64,000 nucleotides of DNA from Zavarzinella sp. (GCA_041399155.1 JAWKTI010000004.1:248001-312000); one strand, 5' to 3'; positions 46,009-54,468 are shown, counted from the stretch's first letter. The notes: generated from the sequence alone by a model not told the origin. Made by a program: numbers and translations.

Positions 46009-46551
46009 TCAAGCCCTTACCTGCCGGTAGATCACGTTTTCGAGGGGGTCATCGCCGTAGGCATCGGAATTCGTGACATGGCCATCATACGGACCGATCT
46101 TGTTGACCCGCAGGCCATCCTTGAAGATGATTTGCAGCCCGTGCTCCTGCTCCCAATCACACCCGCATTCGACTGATACATAGATCCCGTGATCGCCGTA
46201 TGCCCGCCGAGTGACCAGCGGGTCGTTGCCGAGGCGGACATATTGCCAGACATCGGCGGGGGATTGGAGTTCGGTGATCCCCAGGTCTTCGAAGTCTTCC
46301 GGCTCCAACCCCTCGCAACAATCCCGGTAATACTGGAACAGGTGTGGCTCGACCTCCTTGAGGACGGAGGGCGAAGCCGAGAGGAAATTGACGATGGCCG
46401 CGTGGAACTCCTCTCTCCTGGAGTCGCCCTCATACCCCTTGACAAGGAACTGACACATCCTCCCACCGATGACCGGTACCTGCACCGGATCGCTGACGAG
46501 CCAGCCGGAGTGCGTGTCCTTGGTAAATGAGCCAAGCCCCGGTATCTCCAT
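46009..46551 (-). CDS. Hypothetical cassette-type protein, possibly DUF6985-like
   Basis: A 180-residue soluble acidic protein (MEIPGLGSFTKDTHSGWLVS...). GAGGG lies at good spacing before the ATG. The C-terminal QEHGLQIIFKDGLRVNKIGPYDGHV and LENVIYRQV fit a small family often annotated DUF6985, with proteins found next to toxin or ankyrin-type genes; I am moderately sure. Its start lies 15 bases from the left end of attC-like site A but it points away from the other cassette ORF there, so in an integron reading it would be an inverted cassette. GC content is higher than in neighbouring genes. Confidence 0.6.
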   Translation of the reverse strand: MEIPGLGSFTKDTHSGWLVSDPVQVPVIGGRMCQFLVKGYEGDSRREEFHAAIVNFLSASPSVLKEVEPHLFQYYRDCCEGLEPEDFEDLGITELQSPADVWQYVRLGNDPLVTRRAYGDHGIYVSVECGCDWEQEHGLQIIFKDGLRVNKIGPYDGHVTNSDAYGDDPLENVIYRQVRA

Positions 46552-46566
46552 CGTCTACCCTCTTTT

Positions 46567-46693
46567 ACTGAACGGGGTCCGCGATTGAGCGTATAGTAAA
46601 GGTGACGGCCGCAGGCGGCCGAAGTGATCGCTTGGAGCAGGAATCGCTTCGTATCCACTTTCGCGACTCTGCTCAATCGCGGACCCGTTCGGT
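46567..46693 (+). repeat. attC-like site A (127 bp)
   Basis: An imperfect palindrome with outer cores ACTGAAC and GTTCGGT, then GGTCCGCGATTGAGC complementary to GCTCAATCGCGGACC, and an asymmetrical centre with GGCCGCAGGCGGCC and TTGGAGCAGGAATCG. Five more copies of 124-128 bp exist in the window. An ORF starts six bases after its right end. This is the layout of integron recombination sites. Confidence 0.7.
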
Positions 46694-46698
46694 GCACG

Positions 46699-47073
46699 AT
46701 GTTGGATGACAATTTTGAAGATCGAATAACTGGCGATTTCGCCCAGTGGATCACGTTTGTCACTTCGGACGATTCGTCGAGCACGGTGCGCATCGGATTG
46801 ACCCACAATCCTGAAATCTCCACCACAGAGAAATTGATCGAATTTATTGCCGTTACCAAAATCGAATCGACATGGGACGACCAAGATGATGAATGCATGG
46901 AGTCAATCATCGGAGCCCACGAGGATATGGATGGAGAATGCATGCGATACACTTTCCACACGGAGCAAAGGGACTTGTTAATCTGGTCCGAACTACCAGC
47001 TAGTATTCGTGATGCCAAAACGGATAGCGAGGCGATCGAGTCTAGCTATAGCAAGCACCGAACAAACGGATGA
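46699..47073 (+). CDS. Hypothetical cassette protein
   Basis: The protein is 124 residues from the ATG at 46699, just after attC-like site A; the frame is open through the site itself to 46624 but that part is repeat. It is acidic (MLDDNFEDRITGDFAQWITFV..., later WDDQDDECMESIIGAHEDMD), without signal peptide or membrane segment. I do not recognise the family. The stop overlaps the start of another short palindrome (47069-47139), so the gene is tightly packed between two recombination-site-like sequences, as in integron cassettes. Confidence 0.55.
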   Translation: MLDDNFEDRITGDFAQWITFVTSDDSSSTVRIGLTHNPEISTTEKLIEFIAVTKIESTWDDQDDECMESIIGAHEDMDGECMRYTFHTEQRDLLIWSELPASIRDAKTDSEAIESSYSKHRTNG

Positions 47074-47139
47074 ACGCGAGCCGGATTAAGCCGGCTGGCT
47101 CGCTTCGCTCGGCAACGTCAACTCTCGACCGCGTTATCC
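47069..47139 (+). repeat. Second type of attC-like palindrome, weak
   Basis: GGATGAACGCGAG at the left pairs imperfectly with CTCGACCGCGTTATCC at the right, giving AAC/GTT cores about 60 bases apart. It overlaps the stop of the cassette ORF. It is unrelated in sequence to the 127-bp family. Immediately after it, GTTAAGCCGGCC and GGCCGGCTTAAC form a perfect inverted repeat at 47145-47171. Confidence 0.4.
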
Positions 47140-47164
47140 TGACCGTTAAGCCGGCCTGCGGCCG

Positions 47165-47291
47165 GCTTAACGGGTCCGCGATTGAGCATATAGTTAAGGT
47201 GACGGCCGCAGGCAGCCGAATTGAGCGATTGGAGCAGGAATCGCTTCGTATCCACTTTCGCGACTCTGCTCAATTGCGGACCCCGTTGGGC
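47165..47291 (+). repeat. attC-like site B (127 bp)
   Basis: Same family and orientation as site A. Both outer boxes fit the attC core consensus: GCTTAAC (RYYYAAC) at the left and GTTGGGC (GTTRRRY) at the right, with GGGTCCGCGATTGAGC complementary to GCTCAATTGCGGACCC inside. A truncated ORF starts 12 bases after its right end. Confidence 0.75.
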
Positions 47292-47302
47292 CACAAAGTC
47301 TT

Positions 47303-47440
47303 ATGCGTTACGACCTCTACCTTGGTTCCCTGAAAGTAGGCAGCGTCACCGAGAAGGATAATGACTTCCGAAACTTTTGGGGTCGGATCATCATCTCTTC
47401 CATTCAGTGGCTCACATACAGAAAAAATCTGCAACATTGA
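47303..47440 (+). CDS. Truncated cassette ORF after site B
   Basis: A 45-residue frame beginning MRYDLYLGSLKVGSVTEKDN and continuing FRNFWG before losing sense. The N-terminus looks like the start of a larger planctomycete protein type that opens with YDLYLG...VG.VTE..NDF; the rest appears missing. Its position just after an attC-like site suggests a cassette cut off by the junction with chromosomal DNA, since the next gene (47451) is an ordinary membrane protein. Confidence 0.45.
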   Translation: MRYDLYLGSLKVGSVTEKDNDFRNFWGRIIISSIQWLTYRKNLQH

Positions 47441-47450
47441 GAGTTGATTC

Positions 47451-48089
47451 ATGATTGAGTTTTTCGCTGGTTTGCTGATTTGCTTCGGAATCGTTCTGCT
47501 ATTAGTGCTGATTGTGGCTATCCTGTTTCTAGCCACGTTGCAAAGTACGTTAGGATCCGTTCAACCAGCGAATCGAGCTTTGGCACCAGCACTGGTGTGG
47601 TTATTGCTGCTGCCAGTCATCAATATTTTCTGGTTATTTGTCGTCGTACTGAAAATGGCAGAATCACTCCAGAATGAGTACCGCGATCGCGGCTGGAATA
47701 CACAGGGGGAATCGTTTGGCAAAACGACTGGCTTGTCAACTGCCGTATTGATCATGGTTTCGATCATAATTCATGGACTTTCCAGTTTACTTCAAATGAA
47801 CAACCTGGAAGATTTTGCCCCAGCAGCCGCTTTCGGTCTGATGGGCAATCTACTGATCCTGGTTATTTTAGTCGGTTTCATTATTTACTGGGTTCAGATT
47901 GGCGGATATGGTGGCAAACTACGGCGTTCATTTGACGAACGTCATCGGCCCAAGCGCGGCTACGATTTCGACGAATACGAACGTAAACGCCGTCGCAGGG
48001 AGCGTGGGGGCAGGAGAAATGACGATCAAGATCATGAAGATGATGACAATGAAGGCGGGGGTCCGCGGACGCCTCGCACCAGCTATTAA
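47451..48089 (+). CDS. Membrane protein with charged C-terminal tail
   Basis: A 212-residue protein with four hydrophobic segments (about 5-30, 47-68, 95-113 and 128-150). A very hydrophilic tail follows, rich in Arg/Lys/Asp/Glu (KRRRRERGGRRNDDQD...). The N-terminal part resembles small membrane proteins that carry AP-ALVWLLLLPVINIFW and a conserved GYGGKLRRSFDE segment. I do not recognise a named family. A damaged paralogue follows 77 bases downstream in the same direction. Location: inner membrane, tail probably cytoplasmic. Confidence 0.7.
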   Translation: MIEFFAGLLICFGIVLLLVLIVAILFLATLQSTLGSVQPANRALAPALVWLLLLPVINIFWLFVVVLKMAESLQNEYRDRGWNTQGESFGKTTGLSTAVLIMVSIIIHGLSSLLQMNNLEDFAPAAAFGLMGNLLILVILVGFIIYWVQIGGYGGKLRRSFDERHRPKRGYDFDEYERKRRRRERGGRRNDDQDHEDDDNEGGGPRTPRTSY

Positions 48090-48166
48090 GTTTCGGCACA
48101 CACAGTTGGTGTTCTATGCATCTTTCGCATTATTGCTTAAATCTCAATTGAACAGGAAGATAGGAA

Positions 48167-48749
48167 ATGCCTGAGTACCTGATTGTAGGCGCTTTGATAT
48201 GCGGTGTGATCGTCTTTCTGGTGATATTGATCGCAATCATGCTGTTCCCAATCACCCTGTATCGAACACTTTCCGCTGTTCATCCAGACAATCGAACGAT
48301 GGCCCCGGGAATGGTATTTCTAGTATTGATCCCGATGTTTCATCTTATCTGGTTTTTCTTCATAGTACTGAAAATGAGCAGTTCACTGCAACAAGAATTC
48401 ATTGCACGTGACTGGAATACCCGTACTTTACTGTTTAATAAGATAACGGGAATCATCCTGGCCATCATTAGTGTGACAGGATTGGTCTTACTTCCAACAG
48501 CGATTTATTTACTAATGCAACTCTCGATTGATATGGAAAAACCAGCCAAAATCATTTGAACATTGTTGCTTTTTTATTTCTCGTCTTTTACATCGTATAC
48601 TGGGTACATATTGGCAGGTATGGTGGCAAACTGCGGCGTTCATTTGACGAACGTCATCGGCCCAAAGCCAGCGCTACGATTTCGACGAATACGAACGTAA
48701 ACGCCGTCGCAGGCAACGCAAGGATGAAGATGAAGTAGATGAAGATTGA
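48167..48749 (+). pseudogene. Damaged paralogue of the preceding membrane protein
   Basis: An intact 130-codon frame (MPEYLIVGALICGV...) aligns with the first 140 residues of the gene at 47451 (MAPGMVFLVLIPMFHLIWFF, RDWNTRTLLFNKITG). A stop near 48558 ends it, but the homology goes on in another frame (NIVAFLFLVFYIVYWVHIGRYGG) and then, after a second frameshift near 48665, in a third (RYDFDEYERKRRRR). The stop of the last frame is at 48747. AGGAAGATAGGAA precedes the ATG. The 130-residue product may still be made. Confidence 0.7.
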
Positions 48750-48828
48750 GAAGGTAGTAAACCACCTGGATAAACGAGAAAAGCAGAACATCGACTTCGC
48801 AAACAACAGGCGAAACGAATGCGACAAA

Positions 48829-49248
48829 TCAGGCCGGCTTCTTTTCTCGCAGTTTCCGCATGACTAGTGTGCGGCCACTGTTCTTGAATACCACCTGGTT
48901 CATGTAATATCTCATCAGCAACAGGCCCCGCCCGCAGGGTCGTTCCAGATTCTCCGGTGCGGTGGGATCAGGAACATCTTCCGGATCAAAGCCGCTCCCT
49001 TCATCGCTGATTTCGATTTCAAACCATTCGTGGTTAAATTCGTACCGAACAGTCACCGTTTTATCGGGATCCAGTTGGTTGCCGTGTTTGATTGCGTTTA
49101 CCAGTGCCTCTTCTACTGCCATTTTAATGGCGAAGTGGTGCTCTTCCGGAAAAACCACTTCCTGTAACGCTGTGCTGATTTCGTCTTGAATTTTCCGCAC
49201 AACGGAAAGATCACTAGGAAGAACGGCTTCACGACCAGTAGTTGCCAT
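48829..49248 (-). CDS. Anti-sigma regulatory kinase (RsbW/SpoIIAB-type ATPase)
   Basis: A 139-residue HATPase_c protein. AVEEALVNAIKHGN (N box), IEISDEGSGFDPEDVPDP (G1 box) and GRGLLLMRYYMNQVVF (G2 region) show the GHKL fold. In partner switching such proteins bind a sigma factor or other target and phosphorylate a STAS-domain antagonist on serine. The STAS gene lies 84 bases upstream on the same strand, a natural partner. No sigma factor gene is in the window, so the final target is unknown. Confidence 0.9.
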   Translation of the reverse strand: MATTGREAVLPSDLSVVRKIQDEISTALQEVVFPEEHHFAIKMAVEEALVNAIKHGNQLDPDKTVTVRYEFNHEWFEIEISDEGSGFDPEDVPDPTAPENLERPCGRGLLLMRYYMNQVVFKNSGRTLVMRKLREKKPA

Positions 49249-49332
49249 AACATTTTACCACTAGGTTAGAATCGCCTTCAGAAAGGATAGACGTGCGTGA
49301 TGCACCCGTAATGACATTATAGCACCCAACTG

Positions 49333-49680
49333 CTAGAAGGAGTCGAGGCCCTGTTGTTCCGATTTGGTAATCGTGAAAATTTTGTCCAGATTTGTCAAAG
49401 AAAAGACTTCCATGATGTCGCTGGCAATTTCACAAAGAACCAATTTGCCACGCACTGCGTCTACTTTGCGTTTCATGGCCATTAACTTGCCGAGTGCGGC
49501 ACTGGAAAGAAATTCCACGTTGCTGAAGTTCAACAGAATCTTGCGGCGGCCCAGTTCGTCCACCAGACGGAACAGATCGTCGCCAATTTTCTGGATGTTC
49601 TGCTCATCCAGAATCTTTTTGTCCACAAAGTTGACAATCGAAATATCGCCATTGTCTTCCACTTCTAATCGACGGCTCAT
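49333..49680 (-). CDS. STAS-domain anti-sigma-factor antagonist
   Basis: A 115-residue protein with the STAS fold. ILLNFSNVEFLSSAALGKLMAMKRKV contains the phosphorylatable serine pair of SpoIIAA/RsbV proteins, followed by GKLVLCEIASDIMEVFSLTNLDKIF. When unphosphorylated it would bind the neighbouring RsbW-like kinase and free its target. The pair is transcribed as STAS then kinase. Length and motif match the family closely. Confidence 0.92.
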   Translation of the reverse strand: MSRRLEVEDNGDISIVNFVDKKILDEQNIQKIGDDLFRLVDELGRRKILLNFSNVEFLSSAALGKLMAMKRKVDAVRGKLVLCEIASDIMEVFSLTNLDKIFTITKSEQQGLDSF

Positions 49681-49798
49681 TGATTCGCTCCCGTTGGGGT
49701 GGGCCTGTAGGTATCTTTCACGTTTTGTTAATTTTCAAGGGAACATCGTTATCTGTCAAGCAGTTACGAACGAAATCCAAAAAATCTGGAAAAAGTTC

Positions 49799-50722
49799 TC
49801 ATTCCGACACGTCGCACCACTTCAGTGCGGCAGTCAGCCCACTCAGGGCATCGCGGGTGGGGATAAATTCCTGCCCCACAAACCCAGTGTAACCGTTTTT
49901 CAGCAATTGTCGCATGACGGCGGGATAAAAAATCTCCTGATTCTCATCCAGTTCGCCACGACCCGGGTTTCCTGCGGTGTGGATGTGGCCAATCCACTCC
50001 TTATTCTGTGCCAGTCGACGAATCACGTCGCCATGCATTACCTGTACGTGGTAGATATCGAACAGCAATTTTACCCGCGGGGAACCCACCGCCTTCAGAA
50101 TATCGACACAATAGTCCAGATCGTCGCCCTGATACCCAGGGTGGCCTTTCATTGGGTGGCTGTCGTCGCGAGTATTCAGGTGTTCAAGACAAACAGTTAC
50201 CTTCTTCTTTTCTGCGTAACCTGCGATTTCATTCAAACCGGCCACGCAGTTTTTGGCACCTTCATCCCGGCTGATGGTGCCACTTTTGGGATCTTCGGGG
50301 TCGATCCACTCCATTCCTGTAAACGCAATGACGCTGGGAGATCCAAATTCGGCTGCCGCATCAATCACTTTCTTGGTGCGGGTGGTTAATTCTTCGCGGT
50401 GTTTCAAATTATTAAAGCCACGGCGAAAGCCACCTGGCATTGTGTTGGAAGTCATCGCACAGGTCAGGCCGTGCTTTTTCAACGTGGGAAAGGCATCCGG
50501 GCTCAGCAGTTCCACCGAAGGACAGCCCAGTTTCACCGTAATCTGGCATAATTGGTCCAGCGACCACTTGCTGCCATTACCAGTGAAACACCACGAGCAG
50601 ACCGATTGCTTGATTTTGCCATGTACGATCGCTTTTGTGGGCAAATCCTGCCCCACCAGAGTGCTGGCAGCACCCAGTGCCGCACCGGTTACGATAAAAT
50701 CACGTCGAGAGAGAGGATTCAT
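49799..50722 (-). CDS. Tat-exported sugar isomerase-like protein (hydroxypyruvate isomerase family)
   Basis: The protein has 307 residues. The N-terminus MNPLSRRDFIVTGAALGAAS is a twin-arginine signal (RRDF) with a short hydrophobic core. The body is an AP-endonuclease-2/xylose-isomerase-like TIM barrel: VCLEHLNTRDD, KLLFDIYHVQVMHGDVI, GHIHTAGNPGRGELDENQEI and GFVGQEFIPTRD, with Glu/Asp/His metal ligands as in Hyi/OtnI proteins. It probably isomerises a sugar acid or sugar in the periplasm. Planctomycetes have many exported members with unknown substrates. It lies alone on its strand. Confidence 0.85.
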   Translation of the reverse strand: MNPLSRRDFIVTGAALGAASTLVGQDLPTKAIVHGKIKQSVCSWCFTGNGSKWSLDQLCQITVKLGCPSVELLSPDAFPTLKKHGLTCAMTSNTMPGGFRRGFNNLKHREELTTRTKKVIDAAAEFGSPSVIAFTGMEWIDPEDPKSGTISRDEGAKNCVAGLNEIAGYAEKKKVTVCLEHLNTRDDSHPMKGHPGYQGDDLDYCVDILKAVGSPRVKLLFDIYHVQVMHGDVIRRLAQNKEWIGHIHTAGNPGRGELDENQEIFYPAVMRQLLKNGYTGFVGQEFIPTRDALSGLTAALKWCDVSE

Positions 50723-50821
50723 GAATTTATACCCATATTATGATTTAGCAATATTTTAATAATTAAATATTGCGATATGGCGAATTATTAATAATTATAG
50801 ATCAGTTATATAACTGTCTGG

Positions 50822-51796
50822 TTACCCAAAGTGGTCTTTCACTCCTTCATAAGCTTTCGCCAGTGCTGGCACTGCGGTATCGGCAACAATCTCGTCAATT
50901 ACCTGTGCTGCGGTGCGTTTCCGCAGGCGACTTTCCGGTTTTAAGATGATGCGGTGCCCCAAAATGGGGATCGACATCCGTTTGACGTCATCTGGCAGTG
51001 CAAAATCCCGACCCGTCATCGCTGCCAGTGCCTGTGCGGTGCGAAACAGGGCAATCGACGCACGTGGGCTGGCACCCAGCAGAACATCTTCGTGTTCCCG
51101 CGTGGCGTGGACAATTTCCAGAATGTAGTCGCGGATTTTGTCGTCGATGAAGATTTCCCGAATCGCCTGTTGTGCGGCAATAATCTCTTCTGCTTTGGCC
51201 ACCGGCTGAATTTCGTCGATGGGGTGACCTAACTGCAGGCGGGAGAGCATTTTGGCTTCTTCTTCCATCGTGGGATAGCCCAGGCTCAGACGCACCAGAA
51301 ACCGGTCGAGCTGGGCTTCTGGCAATGGAAAAGTACCTTCCTGATCCACCGGGTTCTGGGTGGCAATCACCAGAAAAGGCGGCTTGAGGTTGTAGGTTTT
51401 GCCGTCTGCGGTCACGCGACGTTCTGCCATCGCTTCCAGCAAGGCGGCCTGCGTTCGTGGGGTCGCACGGTTGATTTCGTCTGCCAGCAGAGTCTGGGCA
51501 AAAACAGGCCCCGGTCGAAACTCAAATTCGGTGGATTTCTGGTTGAAAATGGAAACACCTGTCACATCGGTGGGTAACAGGTCGGGGGTGCACTGCAGAC
51601 GCTTGAAGGAAGTCCCCACACTGATGGCGAGGGCTCTGGCAAACATCGTTTTGGCCACCCCAGGGACATCTTCCAGTAACACATGGCCTTCGCACAGATA
51701 AGCAGCCAGGGCAAGCGTAATCACCGGTCGCTTGCCGATAATCACTTTGCTGATGTTGGTCACTAATTTCGCAGCAAGACTCGAAACTTCAGACAT
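50822..51796 (-). CDS. MoxR-family AAA+ ATPase
   Basis: A 324-residue protein. The P-loop is LLEDVPGVAKTMFARALA (MoxR proteins have a modified Walker A), followed by QCTPDLLPTDVTG, PVFAQTLLADEINRATPRTQAALLEAM (Walker B) and VIATQNPVDQEGTFPLPEAQLDRF (sensor 1). The lid domain is rich in ASPRASIALFRTAQALA. It acts as a chaperone-like remodeller. MoxR genes usually precede DUF58 and von Willebrand domain genes; none is adjacent downstream here, so the gene is an orphan in this window. Confidence 0.93.
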   Translation of the reverse strand: MSEVSSLAAKLVTNISKVIIGKRPVITLALAAYLCEGHVLLEDVPGVAKTMFARALAISVGTSFKRLQCTPDLLPTDVTGVSIFNQKSTEFEFRPGPVFAQTLLADEINRATPRTQAALLEAMAERRVTADGKTYNLKPPFLVIATQNPVDQEGTFPLPEAQLDRFLVRLSLGYPTMEEEAKMLSRLQLGHPIDEIQPVAKAEEIIAAQQAIREIFIDDKIRDYILEIVHATREHEDVLLGASPRASIALFRTAQALAAMTGRDFALPDDVKRMSIPILGHRIILKPESRLRKRTAAQVIDEIVADTAVPALAKAYEGVKDHFG

Positions 51797-51964
51797 GCGA
51801 CGCCCACGTCACGGTAGCACCTTAATCAACAGGGTAGGCAATTTCTGCCAGAATACAACTGCACCAACTACCTGGCGATGCACCTCAAATTCAAATGTGA
51901 GTAAACTTGTTTCATTCTGTTTGGCCTCTTTTCGACCTCAAATAAGCAAAATTGGAATTAGTAC

Positions 51965-51993
51965 TTGACAGATTATTATTTTACATGTAATAT
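51965..51993 (+). promoter_or_regulatory. Promoter of the marR operon with overlapping palindrome
   Basis: TTGACA at 51965-51970 and TAATAT at 51988-51993 are 17 bases apart, a near-perfect sigma-70 promoter 31 bases before the marR ATG. The 10-bp palindrome TTACATGTAA (51981-51990) overlaps the -10 box. Related half-sites (ACATGTGA, ATATGTGA, TTATGTGA) recur at 52510-52555 before the SDR gene. MarR proteins usually bind such palindromes, so autorepression is likely. Confidence 0.7.
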
Positions 51994-52023
51994 ATTTTCA
52001 TGTGATCAATTGAGGCATCAGTA

Positions 52024-52491
52024 ATGTCAACTGGAAAGCTGAAGGACGAATTGAAAAAGAAAAACGAGTTTGATTCGCCGTGCCAGGAAGCAATTCTGAA
52101 CATTCTGCGAACCAGCGATGTATTTCACAACGCCATTGGTCGCCTTTTGCGGGAATACGGGCTGACCCAGTCGCAATACAACGTGCTGCGGATTTTGCGT
52201 GGGGAAGGCACGCCGATGCCGTGCCAGGAAATATCGAACCGGATGATCCAGGTGGTGCCCGCAATGACTGGCCTGCTCGATCGTCTCGAGGCCCAGGATT
52301 ATATTGTGCGGGAGCGATCCGCTGAAGATCGACGGTCGGTGTTTATTTCGTTGACCGAACGTGCCACAGAAGTGCTCTCGATGATCGATCAGCCAATTGA
52401 ACAGATGCACGAAGCGTTGATTGGTCATCTCAACGAAGAAGAACTGAAAGAATTGTCGCGGTTGCTGGAAAAAGCCCGCACAGCAGGCTAA
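52024..52491 (+). CDS. MarR-family transcriptional regulator
   Basis: A 155-residue winged-helix protein. GLTQSQYNVLRILRGEG, CQEISNRMIQVVPAMTGLLDRLEAQDYIVRE and the wing RSAEDRRSVFISLTERATEVL are typical. The C-terminal helices provide the dimer interface. A small hydrophobic ligand may release it from DNA. It is the first gene of an operon with an SDR, a pirin and a DoxX protein, and the palindrome over its own promoter suggests autoregulation. Such sets often respond to phenolic or quinone-like stress. Confidence 0.93.
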   Translation: MSTGKLKDELKKKNEFDSPCQEAILNILRTSDVFHNAIGRLLREYGLTQSQYNVLRILRGEGTPMPCQEISNRMIQVVPAMTGLLDRLEAQDYIVRERSAEDRRSVFISLTERATEVLSMIDQPIEQMHEALIGHLNEEELKELSRLLEKARTAG

Positions 52492-52561
52492 AAATTTTTT
52501 GGCCTGATAGTTGATATGTGATTTTTTGACATGTGAATCTATTTTATGTGAGGAAATTGTG

Positions 52562-53311
52562 ATGTTTTCAGGAAAAGTGGTGTTAATTACCGGTGGTACT
52601 TCAGGAATTGGCAAAGTAACAGCACTGCAATTTGCCCACCACGGTGCGAAGGTAGTGGTTGCTGGTCGTCGGGAAAAAGAAGGACAGGACGTAGTTGCGG
52701 AAATCACCAAAGCAGGTGGAGAGGCCATTTTTGTCCGCACTGATGTGGCAAATGAAGAAGATGTGAAAAATCTAGTGGATACCACCGTTACCCACTTTGG
52801 GCGGCTGGATATTGCATTCAACAATGCCGGTGTTGAGTATGCGTCCCCCACCACGGAGTTTCGGGTCGAGGATTACCAGCGTGTATTTGACATCAATGTA
52901 AAAGGGGTTTTTCTCAGCCTGAAGTACGAAATTCCTGCCATGCTGAAAACAGGTGGTTCCATTATCAACACCAGCAGCATTGCTGGGCATATCGGAATGG
53001 CAGGCGCGGGAATCTACATCGCCAGCAAGCATGCGGTGGAAGGGATTACAAAAACGGCCGCACTGGAATTTGCTCAACAAAACATTCGGATTAATGCAGT
53101 AGCCCCAGGTGCCATCGTGACCGATATGATCGAAAGGTTTGCAGGTCCCGCAGGATCGGAAGGCAACAAGATGCTGGCTGCACTGCACCCAGTTGGTCGA
53201 ATGGGTAAATCGGAAGAAGTGGCAGCGGCAGTGCTGTTTCTGGCGAGCGATGCCGCATCGTTCACCACCGGGATTTCTTTACCAGTTGATGGAGGATTTT
53301 TAGCTCGTTAA
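52562..53311 (+). CDS. Short-chain dehydrogenase/reductase
   Basis: The protein is 249 residues from the ATG at 52562, which has GAGGAAAT upstream; the longer frame from 52511 has no start signal. VVLITGGTSGIGK (cofactor loop TGxxxGIG), VVVAGRREKEG (an arginine pair after beta-2 suggests NADP), FNNAGVEYASP, INTSSIAGHIG (Ser) and YIASKHAVEGITKTAALE (YxxxK) are all present, ending SLPVDGGFL. It oxidises an alcohol or reduces a carbonyl of an unknown substrate. It lies second in the MarR-led operon. Confidence 0.92.
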   Translation: MFSGKVVLITGGTSGIGKVTALQFAHHGAKVVVAGRREKEGQDVVAEITKAGGEAIFVRTDVANEEDVKNLVDTTVTHFGRLDIAFNNAGVEYASPTTEFRVEDYQRVFDINVKGVFLSLKYEIPAMLKTGGSIINTSSIAGHIGMAGAGIYIASKHAVEGITKTAALEFAQQNIRINAVAPGAIVTDMIERFAGPAGSEGNKMLAALHPVGRMGKSEEVAAAVLFLASDAASFTTGISLPVDGGFLAR

Positions 53312-53332
53312 CCAAAAAAACGGAGATTTTCA

Positions 53333-54031
53333 ATGATAACGATTCGACCTGCAAAAGAACGTGGCCATGCCAACCATGGCTGGCTGGATACCTGGCATAC
53401 TTTTTCTTTTGCTTCCTACCGCGACTTCAACCATATGGGTTTTCGGTCGTTGCGGGTAATGAACGAAGATTGGGTGGCACCGGGGCAGGGATTTGGCACC
53501 CACCCCCACAACGACATGGAAATTGTAACCTACGTGCTGGAAGGTGCGTTGGAACACAAAGATTCCATGGGGAATGGCGAAGTGCTGCGGCCTGGGGAAT
53601 TTCAACGGATGACTGCCGGTACTGGGATTACCCACAGCGAGTTCAATCCGTCTGAAAAAGAAGCAGTGCATCTGTACCAGATCTGGCTGTTTCCAGAAGC
53701 GAAGGGCCTGACACCCAGTTACGAGCAGAAAAAGTTCCCCGATGAAGGGATGCAAAACCAATTGCGACTGGTGGCTTCCCGCACTGCGGAAGATTGCTCA
53801 CTGCTGATCCATCAGGATGCGCGGATCTATCTGAGCAAACTGGATGATGGTGCCCACGTGGAACTCCCACTGGCAGAAGGTCGACATGCGTGGCTGCAGG
53901 TGTTGCGTGGTGCGGTGGATGTAAATGGTACGAAATTGGCCACCAGCGATGGTGCGGCGATCAGTGAAGAGAACCACCTGCACATTGTTGCAAACGGTGC
54001 GGCGGAAATCATGCTGTTTGATCTGGCATAA
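53333..54031 (+). CDS. Pirin-family protein
   Basis: The protein has 232 residues. MITIRPAKERGHANHGWLDT, FGTHPHNDMEIVTYVLEGALEHKDSMGN and MTAGTGITHSEFNPSE hold the bicupin N-terminal metal site (two His, one His and a Glu). LYQIWLFPE and the C-terminal cupin follow. Bacterial members act on quercetin-like flavonols or as redox sensors. GGAG at good spacing precedes the ATG. It is third in the MarR operon; pirin with DoxX is a common pairing. Confidence 0.94.
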   Translation: MITIRPAKERGHANHGWLDTWHTFSFASYRDFNHMGFRSLRVMNEDWVAPGQGFGTHPHNDMEIVTYVLEGALEHKDSMGNGEVLRPGEFQRMTAGTGITHSEFNPSEKEAVHLYQIWLFPEAKGLTPSYEQKKFPDEGMQNQLRLVASRTAEDCSLLIHQDARIYLSKLDDGAHVELPLAEGRHAWLQVLRGAVDVNGTKLATSDGAAISEENHLHIVANGAAEIMLFDLA

Positions 54032-54042
54032 ACGGAGGAGAA

Positions 54043-54459
54043 ATGAATCTGTTTCAAGGTCTATTTGCATTACTGGGTCGAATCCTGCTGGCGGGGATAT
54101 TCCTGATGAGTGCGCTGGGGAACAAAATCCCCAAGTTCAATGAAGTGGCGGGGTACATGGCCAGTGCGGGCGTCCCACAGCCGAAACTGGCGTTGGTCGG
54201 TGCGATTGTCTTCCTTCTGCTGGGCAGCCTGAGTTTGATACTTGGTTACTACGCCCGCTTTGGCAGCGTGCTGCTGATTATTTTCCTGATCCTCGCCACC
54301 GCATATTTTCATGCGTTCTGGAAGTTAACTGGTAGCGAAGCGGAATTGCAAATGCTGCAATTCATGAAAAACTCTTCCATTCTGGGTGGGTTGGTGTTTG
54401 TACTGGGGATGGGTTCCGGCCCCTGGAGCCTGGATCGTATTCAGTGGCGGAAAAAGTAA
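54043..54459 (+). CDS. DoxX-family membrane protein
   Basis: A 138-residue protein with four membrane helices. The N-terminus LFALLGRILLAGIFLMSALGNKIPKF is the DoxX signature, and GYMASAGVPQPKLALVGAIVFLLLGSLSLILG and ARFGSVLLIIFLILATAYFHAFW follow. GGAGGAG precedes the ATG 11 bases after the pirin stop, so the two are translationally linked. DoxX proteins are associated with thiosulfate or redox stress functions; the role here is unproved. It is the last gene of the operon. Confidence 0.93.
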   Translation: MNLFQGLFALLGRILLAGIFLMSALGNKIPKFNEVAGYMASAGVPQPKLALVGAIVFLLLGSLSLILGYYARFGSVLLIIFLILATAYFHAFWKLTGSEAELQMLQFMKNSSILGGLVFVLGMGSGPWSLDRIQWRKK

Positions 54460-54468
54460 GTTCAGGTT

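Noticed and set aside
46032..47018. 328-codon minus-strand frame spanning attC-like site A and both flanking genes
   Set aside because: It is very Ser/Arg-rich, runs through the repeat, and contradicts two better-supported genes in other frames.
49364..50389. 341-codon plus-strand frame opposite the STAS and isomerase genes
   Set aside because: It crosses two well-recognised minus-strand genes and their intergenic gap; the product has no known features.
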